A stretch of 49,470 nt of DNA from a virus. Location: the IMG/VR virus record IMGVR_UViG_3300044949_001703, positions 1 through 49,470 of that record. One strand, given 5' to 3'. The translations under genes and the position numbers were made by a program. The notes under the pieces were generated by a model. The model made no database searches. It was not told the DNA's origin and saw only the letters and a program-made list of their open reading frames with translations. Positions 29,338 through 34,838 of this stretch are shown one piece after another (within the stretch, counting starts at the first letter, position 1; each line of letters begins with the position of its first letter).

Positions 29338-29600
29338 TAGTAATCCTCCCCGTAGTCGCCAAAATAACCGTAATCCTCATCGGTTCCCCAGCCTGCTGAC
29401 TCCATCGCGGAATCATGGTCGCCATCCATACTATCATCATACGAATCATCATCGGCCTCATCGTTATAATCTTCGTAGTCCATGCTCTCACCATAGAAAT
29501 CGTTGTAATCATCGTAGTTAGACGCATCAACATCATCGGCGTAGTTCATATCGTCCTCGTAGGCGTTATCGGGATCGAACAAGGGATCGGGGTGACTCAT
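29337..29600 (-). CDS. very acidic repetitive protein
   Basis: 87 aa, roughly half Asp/Glu, with Tyr/Asn/Gly in irregular D-Y repeats and almost no Lys or Arg. Resembles the shorter acidic protein at 21907-22092. DNA-mimic or metal-binding roles are possible but unproven. Confidence 0.65.
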   Translation of the reverse strand: MSHPDPLFDPDNAYEDDMNYADDVDASNYDDYNDFYGESMDYEDYNDEADDDSYDDSMDGDHDSAMESAGWGTDEDYGYFGDYGEDY

Positions 29601-29612
29601 GACTTTTCCTTT

Positions 29613-29789
29613 TTAGTGGGTGTACCAGAAGATACCGTTATCGTCAACCATCGGCTCAGGATACATTTCATCGAAAGTACCCGTAACGTCAGCAAACTCC
29701 AGAGGGTGAACGTCGTTCTCGTCAATCGGCTCGACCATACCATCGTCCCGCATGCAGGCCAGAATATCGTTGATTTCATCAAGGCTCAT
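29613..29789 (-). CDS. small acidic protein
   Basis: 58 aa: MSLDEINDILACMRDDGMVEPIDENDVHPLEFADVTGTFDEMYPEPMVDDNGIFWYTH. Helical start, acidic throughout, not recognised. First gene after a promoter. Confidence 0.65.
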   Translation of the reverse strand: MSLDEINDILACMRDDGMVEPIDENDVHPLEFADVTGTFDEMYPEPMVDDNGIFWYTH

Positions 29790-29818
29790 CTTCGTTTCTC
29801 CGTTGGGGTGATACGCTT

Positions 29819-29846
29819 AGGATACCATAATTATCGGCCAACGCAA
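29819..29846 (-). promoter_or_regulatory. promoter with CCGATA box, weak -35
   Basis: TTGCGT (29841-29846), 16-bp spacer TGGCCGATAATTATGG, TATCCT (29819-29824). An AT tract with TTTGGCATGGAA lies upstream. Confidence 0.6.
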
Positions 29847-29930
29847 GCAAAATCTTTGGATTTTTTGAAAAATAATTCCATGCCAAACCACAAAAATTTT
29901 TGCGGCACGCGGTTTGCGTCAAGAGTCGTT

Positions 29931-30010
29931 GTAAGTCGTTATCCAGTAAGGAGTTACGACGAGCCGGGCAGCCCCGCTTTCCCTAAGTACTTACGGGGTA
30001 AGGCTTTACG
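29931..30010 (-). repeat. R element copy 8
   Basis: Clear copy: GTAAGTCGTTATC/GTAAGGAGTTACG, core CCGGGCAGCCCCG, CTAAGTACTTACG/GTAAGGCTTTACG. The TGA of the next ORF is the TCA just after it. Confidence 0.8.
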
Positions 30011-30094
30011 TCAACTATTCACAATCCATGCAGTTATACATCCGATCACAAATGTACAAAAGAACACTACATAGTCAAACATCGTCGCGTTCAT
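30011..30094 (-). CDS. single-helix micro membrane protein
   Basis: 27 aa: MNATMFDYVVFFCTFVIGCITAWIVNS, nearly all transmembrane. Overlaps the upstream ORF by 20 nt; ends at an R element. Confidence 0.45.
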   Translation of the reverse strand: MNATMFDYVVFFCTFVIGCITAWIVNS

Positions 30095-30194
30095 TTTCCG
30101 ATTCCTTGGGAAAAACTAAATCACTCAAGGCATAACACGCTGTTACACCCACGATAATACCAAAAACTAAACTATAAGGCTCGAACAAATCCAT
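30075..30194 (-). CDS. small membrane protein
   Basis: 39 aa. Hydrophobic helix (8-25) then an acidic tail. No firm function. Confidence 0.5.
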   Translation of the reverse strand: MDLFEPYSLVFGIIVGVTACYALSDLVFPKESENERDDV

Positions 30195-30211
30195 CCGTGG
30201 ACTCCTTTTTA

Positions 30212-30400
30212 TTATTCAGCCCGAACAAAAACTTCCTTATTACCCTTAATATTCTCCCGGCAAACAGTAACAAGCCAATTACGGCCACTACCATCCTCGG
30301 GACGAATACCATTAATCAGCCCCTTAAACTCACCCACAGTCACAACCTTACGCTTCGCCATCATCTCACAGAGCCACGAATAAGAATAAACCTTAACCAT
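30212..30400 (-). CDS. small hypothetical protein
   Basis: 62 aa, basic. KVYSYSWLCEMMAKRKVVTVGEFKGLINGIRPEDGSGRNWLVTVC could be a compact nucleic-acid-binding fold. GGAG before the ATG. Confidence 0.6.
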   Translation of the reverse strand: MVKVYSYSWLCEMMAKRKVVTVGEFKGLINGIRPEDGSGRNWLVTVCRENIKGNKEVFVRAE

Positions 30401-30427
30401 TTTTTAAAATCTCCTTAAAAGTGTTAA

Positions 30428-30739
30428 TCAACCCTGAACAACCATAGCATCCATAAACGGATATTCTTTACCGTTAATCTTAACATACCAAGTAAAATCC
30501 CGCTGGTAAACTCTCACCGGACTATACTGATTAATTCTATCCTTCGTGGTCACAGTCTGCCAACCCCCACTATTAAGGGTATACGTACCATTACTATTAA
30601 TCTTTACCACATAGGTATTATGCAACTTAATTGCCACAGTATTATCATGTAGAATTTCAGCGTAGGTATTATTGCCAATCTTTCGACTATCCTTGTTACG
30701 CTTGCCACGAACCATACTAACCGCTTCGGCGTGAGTCAT
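30428..30739 (-). CDS. conserved phage protein of unknown function
   Basis: 103 aa. RKIGNNTYAEILHDNTVAIKLHNTYVVKINSNGTYTLNSGGWQTVTTKDRINQY is a common beta-rich phage family (GNNTY...SGGW-T-TTK-RIN). Role unknown. Confidence 0.75.
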   Translation of the reverse strand: MTHAEAVSMVRGKRNKDSRKIGNNTYAEILHDNTVAIKLHNTYVVKINSNGTYTLNSGGWQTVTTKDRINQYSPVRVYQRDFTWYVKINGKEYPFMDAMVVQG

Positions 30740-30763
30740 TTTCTTCTCCCTAGTGTTATCGGT

Positions 30764-30791
30764 ATTCTACAGGCCAAACTTTAAAAGTCAA
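30764..30791 (-). promoter_or_regulatory. sigma70-type promoter, CCGATA downstream of -10
   Basis: TTGACT (30786-30791), 16-bp spacer, TAGAAT (30764-30769). CCGATA (30757-30762) lies downstream of the -10. Confidence 0.7.
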
Positions 30792-30796
30792 ACGCT

Positions 30797-30846
30797 TTTC
30801 GCTGACTACAGCCACACCAGCCAAACCCGAAGGGTTAGGTGGGACA
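30797..30846 (-). repeat. S element (copy 6, best copy)
   Basis: Minus strand, directly after the stop codon of the next gene: hairpin CCTAACCC-TTC-GGGTTTGG, then GGCTGTAGTCAGCGAAAA with a GCTG-TAGT-CAGC hairpin. Confidence 0.75.
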
Positions 30847-30847
30847 A

Positions 30848-31045
30848 TCAATCCCAACCGTTAGCCTTGTATGATTCGCTGAACACTTGAACAGTGTGGA
30901 TTACTTCTGACCTACGTTCCTCAAAATGCTTCCACACTTTCCAAGCGTTATCCCGGTACTGTAGATAGGTGGCGGTCCAAAGATTTTCAACATCGTTTCG
31001 CGTTTTGCAATCGTTCAGGCTTTCCAGAATCAACATCTCGTTCAT
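30848..31045 (-). CDS. hypothetical protein
   Basis: 65 aa, helical (LNDCKTRNDVENLWTATYLQYRDNAWKVWKHFEERRSEV), not recognised. Very strong GGAGG 5 nt before the ATG; an S element follows the stop at once. Confidence 0.65.
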   Translation of the reverse strand: MNEMLILESLNDCKTRNDVENLWTATYLQYRDNAWKVWKHFEERRSEVIHTVQVFSESYKANGWD

Positions 31046-31072
31046 CGTTTCCTCCGTTGTGATTATATCGGC

Positions 31073-31100
31073 ATTATACAGACTGATCTTTAGGTTGCAA
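31073..31100 (-). promoter_or_regulatory. sigma70-type promoter, CCGATA downstream of -10
   Basis: TTGCAA (31095-31100), 16-bp spacer, TATAAT (31073-31078), then GCCGATA (31066-31072). Confidence 0.7.
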
Positions 31101-31152
31101 GCGAAATTTTCAAATATAATTTCATGCCAAACGAAAAAATATTTTTTGTGCT

Positions 31153-31231
31153 CTAAGTCTTTATGGCATAAGGAGTTACATCAAATTTGCCAGCCCCGTT
31201 GATCGTAAGTCCTTACGCAGCAAGGATTTAC
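31153..31231 (-). repeat. R element copy 9
   Basis: CTAAGTCTTTATGGC/ATAAGGAGTTACA, core GCCAGCCCCG, CGTAAGTCCTTACGC/GCAAGGATTTACAACG. Confidence 0.75.
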
Positions 31232-31257
31232 AACGAGTGATTTATAGTGTACGGATG

Positions 31258-31581
31258 TCACCCCTCCGAAAAGGGGGAGACTTCCTCACCACAAGCAAGG
31301 ATAGCAGCATATTGTGAGGCAAGAGCGTCAACACGTTCACGCGAACCGGGTTTGCCAACCTTCACGATCATACGATCCTCACCCCCCACCATGCGGGGGT
31401 CAACTTTTTCCTTCTTCTTCTTTCCGATATTTCGTAACGCCTTACGATTGAACTTCAAAACCTTCTCACTATGGATGGGGCCATATACCCCCTCAGCGAG
31501 GGAGGGTTGGTGAACGATTGCGATACCCTCAAAATGAGCGAGGATACCACGACGAAATTCATTCAGGATTTCAGATTTCAT
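31258..31581 (-). CDS. hypothetical protein
   Basis: 107 aa. Basic middle (KFNRKALRNIGKKKKEKVDPRMVGGEDRM), helical start (KSEILNEFRRGILAHFEGIAIVH). Not recognised. The coding sequence holds three C-rich/G-rich hairpins, the last containing the stop codon. Confidence 0.65.
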   Translation of the reverse strand: MKSEILNEFRRGILAHFEGIAIVHQPSLAEGVYGPIHSEKVLKFNRKALRNIGKKKKEKVDPRMVGGEDRMIVKVGKPGSRERVDALASQYAAILACGEEVSPFSEG

Positions 31582-31658
31582 TTGTTTATTCCTTGTGATT
31601 GATTGAACGTATGGATTGTAGCAAACTCAAAGTACCCGTGTCAAGGCCAGTCTATAGG

Positions 31659-31889
31659 TTAGATGGCCTCTCCATCGTCAAAGCCCGGAATATAGTCGGG
31701 AAGATCATTGTATTCTTCCATCGTCATGGCATTATCTTCCAACGCCTTTACCATAGCCTCATCTTCCACCACACCACACCATTCCTTGCAATCCATGCAA
31801 ATCCCAATTCGATCACTACCCTCACCAGTCTCAAAACCACAAGCAGCACCACAGCAGTCAGAAATCAGATCGTAATTCAGATTTTCCAT
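31659..31889 (-). CDS. SDCC/zinc-ribbon small protein (family copy 1)
   Basis: 76 aa. LISDCCGAACGFE...CMDCKEWCG and a C-terminal DYIPGFDDGEA. Two shorter paralogues lie at 32568-32723 and 33585-33740. Likely zinc-binding. AAAGGATA leader before the ATG. Confidence 0.7.
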   Translation of the reverse strand: MENLNYDLISDCCGAACGFETGEGSDRIGICMDCKEWCGVVEDEAMVKALEDNAMTMEEYNDLPDYIPGFDDGEAI

Positions 31890-31933
31890 TTTTATATCCT
31901 TTTTGGTTTCTTTCTCTTTCTCTTTATATCGAC

Positions 31934-31961
31934 ATTATACAGACCAAAATTGAGTTTTCAA
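31934..31961 (-). promoter_or_regulatory. sigma70-type promoter, TCGATA downstream of -10
   Basis: TTGAAA (31956-31961), 16-bp spacer, TATAAT (31934-31939), then GTCGATA. Confidence 0.65.
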
Positions 31962-32103
31962 GCAAAATCCTGAAATTTTTATGTCAAGAGATTTTGACAA
32001 AACTTTTGGTAATTTTCGTCTGGTTCGGCACGCGGTTTGCTATGGCAAATATCATGCCAAACGAAAAATATTTTACGGCATGGTATGTGCGTCATGAGTG
32101 ATT

Positions 32104-32183
32104 GTAAGTCGTTACACAGCAAGGGTTTGCGTCAAACGGGGCAGCCCCGCGACTCCTAAGTCCTTACGCCGTAAGGGTTTACG
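32104..32183 (-). repeat. R element copy 10 (best copy)
   Basis: GTAAGTCGTTACAC/GCAAGGGTTTGCG, core CGGGGCAGCCCCG, CTAAGTCCTTACGCC/GTAAGGGTTTACG. Arms are imperfect inverted repeats and the core is a perfect GC palindrome with one central base. Confidence 0.85.
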
Positions 32184-32222
32184 TCAAGTCGTTGTACAGT
32201 AGTGTACAGGCGTACACCCCCA

Positions 32223-32369
32223 CTACAGTGGGGATGCACAAGCGTACACTGAGCCGAATGGCACGTTATGCTGATTAGCATATACTGACCGAGCATCCAT
32301 CCAATCCTTAGCAAGTACCATGCCAAGATAGAAATCATTATCTGCACTATAGATATAGTATGTTTTCAT
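32223..32369 (-). CDS. small duplicated protein (copy 1)
   Basis: 48 aa: MKTYYIYSADNDFYLGMVLAKDWMDARSVYANQHNVPFGSVYACASPL. Near-identical to the gene at 33947-34093 (6 differences). Unknown function. The stop codon is inside a CCCCAC/GTGGGG hairpin; a purine-rich leader precedes the ATG. Confidence 0.7.
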   Translation of the reverse strand: MKTYYIYSADNDFYLGMVLAKDWMDARSVYANQHNVPFGSVYACASPL

Positions 32370-32542
32370 TTGTTTCTCTCTTTCTCTCTAATAACCCTAG
32401 TGGTCATGCCATTTGGATGATGGGTGATTATAAAGTATTCTTCCTCTTTCTTTCGGAACTCCTCAACTTTAAACGGTGGACGATTTTTCCAATATTCTTG
32501 AGCCTTGATTCTGGACTCATGCTTATGATAATCGAACTTCAT
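32366..32542 (-). CDS. small basic/charged protein
   Basis: 58 aa: highly charged helix HESRIKAQEYWKNRPPFKVEEFRKKEEEYFIITHHPNGMTTRVIREKERNK. ATGA coupling with the next gene. The leader is GA-rich. Confidence 0.6.
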   Translation of the reverse strand: MKFDYHKHESRIKAQEYWKNRPPFKVEEFRKKEEEYFIITHHPNGMTTRVIREKERNK

Positions 32543-32567
32543 TTTTTTCTCTCTTTCTCTTTCTTTC

Positions 32568-32723
32568 TTAGAACTCACCATCATCGTAACCGGGAATATA
32601 GTCGGATTCCATCGAATCGTCAACCACAATTTCACAATGCTCACCACAACATGAGCAGATCATATGATCCACATTACTCTCAACATTACAACAATCCGAA
32701 ACGTAAAAAACCATCTTTTCCAT
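32568..32723 (-). CDS. SDCC/zinc-ribbon small protein (family copy 2)
   Basis: 51 aa: VFYVSDCCNVES...MICSCCGEHCEIVV...SDYIPGYDDGE. Paralogue of 31659-31889 and 33585-33740. GA-rich leader upstream of ATG 32723. Confidence 0.7.
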   Translation of the reverse strand: MEKMVFYVSDCCNVESNVDHMICSCCGEHCEIVVDDSMESDYIPGYDDGEF

Positions 32724-32748
32724 CTTTCTAACTCTCTTTCTTTCTAAC

Positions 32749-32776
32749 ATTATACCAAATATTTTTTAATTTTCAA
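32749..32776 (-). promoter_or_regulatory. sigma70-type promoter
   Basis: TTGAAA (32771-32776), 16-bp A/T spacer, TATAAT (32749-32754). The -35 directly follows a GGGGG hairpin arm and contains the TGA of the upstream gene (32773-32775). Confidence 0.65.
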
Positions 32777-32922
32777 CCCCCATTATTGGGGGACTCAGCC
32801 TTTTTCTTTTCGGCTTGTTCTTTTCTCCATTGTTGAACCCACGCAACGTAACGATCAACGTCACCATCGCGGTTATCCTTAGAGTAATCGTATCCATCGT
32901 CAGAACCGTAAAACTTTTTCAT
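32773..32922 (-). CDS. small hypothetical protein
   Basis: 49 aa: MKKFYGSDDGYDYSKDNRDGDVDRYVAWVQQWRKEQAEKKKAESPNNGG. The last codons are made by a CCCCC-AATAAT-GGGGG hairpin. Charged and soluble, unknown role. Confidence 0.6.
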   Translation of the reverse strand: MKKFYGSDDGYDYSKDNRDGDVDRYVAWVQQWRKEQAEKKKAESPNNGG

Positions 32923-33159
32923 TTTCAACTCTCTCTTTCTTATGCCTATATATAGTGCAGGTTCTGTGCCAAAGTCGGAAATATTTTTTGATGATTTTCC
33001 TCGGGAAAAACGCTATGATATTTTTTGTGCCTAGAGATTGAGCGTAGCATTTTGCAACAGTGTGTAGCATTTTGCGTTAGTGATTTTGGCCGTGTCTCAC
33101 ACATAGTGTAGCATTTTGCAACACCCCCCATTAGAACGTATGCCTAATAAATAGGCCAT
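32923..33159 (-). promoter_or_regulatory. intergenic control region with three direct repeats
   Basis: No gene. It holds a promoter-like TTGGCA-16 bp-TATAGG (32945-32972) whose TGGCAC...TGCA also resembles a sigma54 site, and three direct repeats GTAGCATTTTGC(AACA) at 33044-33059, 33064-33075 and 33108-33123. The repeats could be operator or iteron sites. Confidence 0.45.
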
Positions 33160-33240
33160 CGTAAGTGCTTATGCCGTAAGGGTTTACGTCAAATCGGCCT
33201 GCCCTTTTAGCCCTAAGTGCTTATCCCATAAGGGTTTATG
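33160..33240 (-). repeat. R element copy 11
   Basis: CGTAAGTGCTTATGCC/GTAAGGGTTTACG, core CGGCCTGCCC, CTAAGTGCTTATCCC/ATAAGGGTTTATGG. Confidence 0.75.
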
Positions 33241-33276
33241 GCTAGCGACCCTTACTGTACAAATGTACCACACCCC

Positions 33277-33513
33277 CTATCGGGTAGTGATCACTCGTAC
33301 ATGGTCAACCATGTCACCTACGCTAGCGTGAACCCAATCGTAGAAAGATTCAAGATCAGTAGGATTCACATTATCCCACACCCTACGCATCACATCCTTG
33401 GACGAATACACCCAACGGATTTTCTTTTCATCATGGAACCGAAACAGATTCACTTGCACATTCCACCCCTTTGAGGGATTGCTAAAAGCCACATTCTTAA
33501 GGATCGTTTTCAT
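33277..33513 (-). CDS. hypothetical protein
   Basis: 78 aa: MKTILKNVAFSNPSKGWNVQVNLFRFHDEKKIRWVYSSKDVMRRVWDNVNPTDLESFYDW. Not recognised. TAG stop within an ACCC-GATA-GGGG hairpin; GA-rich leader. Confidence 0.65.
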   Translation of the reverse strand: MKTILKNVAFSNPSKGWNVQVNLFRFHDEKKIRWVYSSKDVMRRVWDNVNPTDLESFYDWVHASVGDMVDHVRVITTR

Positions 33514-33538
33514 TCTATTCTCTCTTTCTCTTTCCAAT

Positions 33539-33566
33539 ATTCTACCAAAATTTTTACGATTCACAA
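33539..33566 (-). promoter_or_regulatory. probable sigma70-type promoter
   Basis: TTGTGA (33561-33566), 16-bp A/T-rich spacer ending TTTTGG, TAGAAT (33539-33544). -35 follows a GGGGG arm, like the promoter at 32749-32776. Confidence 0.55.
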
Positions 33567-33584
33567 CCCCCACAATGAGGGAGG

Positions 33585-33740
33585 CTAGCAAGCCTCACCA
33601 TCATCATAACCGGGAATATAATCATTTTCGTAAACTTCTGTGATAATCTCACAGTGTTCACCACAAGCAGAACACACTTCGTGATCCTGATCACTCTCAA
33701 CATTGCAACAATCCGAAACGAAAAAAACCATCTCTCTCAT
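33585..33740 (-). CDS. SDCC/zinc-ribbon small protein (family copy 3)
   Basis: 51 aa: VFFVSDCCNVESDQDHEVCSACGEHCEIITEV...NDYIPGYDDGEAC. Closest to copy 2. GAGAGAAAG leader before the ATG. Confidence 0.7.
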   Translation of the reverse strand: MREMVFFVSDCCNVESDQDHEVCSACGEHCEIITEVYENDYIPGYDDGEAC

Positions 33741-33771
33741 AACTTTCTCTCTCTTTCTTTCTTATGCTTTC

Positions 33772-33799
33772 ATTATACCATACTTATCGACAATTGCAA
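33772..33799 (-). promoter_or_regulatory. sigma70-type promoter with TCGATA box
   Basis: TTGCAA (33794-33799), 16-bp spacer TTGTCGATAAGTATGG, TATAAT (33772-33777). Confidence 0.7.
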
Positions 33800-33861
33800 G
33801 AGAAATCTTTGGCTTTTTTAAAATATAATTTCATGCCAAATGAAAGAAAAAATAACTATCT

Positions 33862-33941
33862 GTAAGTCCTTATGCTGTAAGGCTTTACGTCAAAAATGGC
33901 AGCCCGATTTGTCGTAACTCCTTACGCGGTAAGGCTTTACG
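33862..33941 (-). repeat. R element copy 12
   Basis: GTAAGTCCTTATGC/GTAAGGCTTTACG, core TGGCAGCCCGA, CGTAACTCCTTACGC/GTAAGGCTTTACG. Confidence 0.8.
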
Positions 33942-33946
33942 TCAAC

Positions 33947-34093
33947 CTATAGAAGTGATGCACAAGCGTACACCGAGCCAAATGGCACGCTATGCTGATT
34001 AGCGTATACTGAACGGGCATCCACCCAATCCTTGGCAAGTACCATGCCCAAGTAGAAATCATTTTCCGCATTGTAAATATAGTAGGTCTTCAT
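33947..34093 (-). CDS. small duplicated protein (copy 2)
   Basis: 48 aa, almost identical to 32223-32369, including the DNA sequence around LAKDW and NQH; each copy is followed by an R element. A recent duplication. Confidence 0.7.
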   Translation of the reverse strand: MKTYYIYNAENDFYLGMVLAKDWVDARSVYANQHSVPFGSVYACASLL

Positions 34094-34245
34094 CGATATA
34101 CCTTTCCTACAATCTTTAGGTTAGAAATGTTTAGACCAGTTTCGCTACTAATCATTCGTACAGCAGCAGCATAGCAATCGGCAAACCATGTGCCAACGTA
34201 TTCCATCTTGCCAAAGTCAGAAACGCTATAAGCGTAGAATTTCAT
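34090..34245 (-). CDS. small hypothetical protein
   Basis: 51 aa: MKFYAYSVSDFGKMEYVGTWFADCYAAAVRMISSETGLNISNLKIVGKVYR. Similar overall plan to the duplicated 48-aa protein (aromatic strand, then helix). ATGA coupling. Confidence 0.6.
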   Translation of the reverse strand: MKFYAYSVSDFGKMEYVGTWFADCYAAAVRMISSETGLNISNLKIVGKVYR

Positions 34246-34460
34246 CACGAAACTCCCATGTAGGAAGCGTTCTCAACGCAGTAATCGTAGAACATATCGT
34301 TTAGAACACGTTCACAGTTAGACTCGGTGAGCATCTTAGACTCATTGATAGAGTCACACTCAGCATAGAAACGCTGGGTTGAAACCTCATAAACAATCGT
34401 GCAAGCGTAAGCCTCACTACCCCAAACCCTAGCCTTAAGATCAACAAACTTCTTCAACAT
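34245..34460 (-). CDS. hypothetical protein
   Basis: 71 aa: LKARVWGSEAYACTIVYEVSTQRFYAECDSINESKMLTESNCERVLNDMFYDYC. Small alpha/beta fold, unknown. ATG 34460 preceded by a GA-rich leader. Confidence 0.6.
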   Translation of the reverse strand: MLKKFVDLKARVWGSEAYACTIVYEVSTQRFYAECDSINESKMLTESNCERVLNDMFYDYCVENASYMGVS

Positions 34461-34491
34461 CTCTTTCCTTCTTTCTTTCTCTTGTGCTTTC

Positions 34492-34519
34492 ATTATACCA
34501 TATTTATCGGCTACGTCAA
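34492..34519 (-). promoter_or_regulatory. sigma70-type promoter with CCGATA box
   Basis: TTGACG (34514-34519), 16-bp spacer TAGCCGATAAATATGG, TATAAT (34492-34497). Confidence 0.8.
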
Positions 34520-34581
34520 TAGGCTTTCTTGAAAAATTCTAAAAATAATTCTGTGCCAAATCACTAAAAATATTACTCATC

Positions 34582-34660
34582 CTAAACCCTTGTGATATAA
34601 CGAGTTACGTCAAATCGGCCCACTCCACTCGTCATAACTCCTTATGCGATAATGATTTAG
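34582..34660 (-). repeat. R element copy 13
   Basis: CTAAACCCTTGTG/ATAACGAGTTACG, core CGGCCCACTCC, CATAACTCCTTATGCG/ATAATGATTTAG. The most degenerate copy, nearest the strand switch. Confidence 0.6.
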
Positions 34661-34776
34661 GGGGTTTTTCTATTTTTGTTAATATAGGCAGAGTTTTATC
34701 AAAAAAGCCGGGGTGGTCCACACACAATCCAACCATCATAAAATAATTGGCCAGTTTAATAGCCAGTAATAACTAT

Positions 34777-34810
34777 AAAAAAAAGAGCAAGCACCCAATG
34801 ATGCCTGCTC
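34777..34810 (-). terminator. intrinsic terminator
   Basis: Minus-strand hairpin GAGCAGGCA/TGCTTGCTC followed by eight T. Ends the transcript of the secreted-protein gene at 34839-35144. Confidence 0.85.
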
Positions 34811-34838
34811 CTTAATTTCAAGATTCTTTTATCTTGAT

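Noticed and set aside
32956-32971. sigma54 promoter TGGCAC-N5-CTGCA
   Set aside because: The same bases form a TTGGCA-16-TATAGG sigma70 site and a single example in a phage with consistent sigma70 promoters is not enough.
32946-33131. 61-codon minus-strand ORF
   Set aside because: Made of the three GTAGCATTTTGC repeats and promoter DNA; no Shine-Dalgarno and odd composition (HCCKMLRSISRHKK).
20000-34660. R elements as a CRISPR array
   Set aside because: Copies are separated by whole genes of variable length, not by uniform spacers, and no cas genes are visible.
34632-34739. 35-codon minus-strand ORF running into R element 13
   Set aside because: No Shine-Dalgarno or promoter, and it would sit downstream of a strong terminator.
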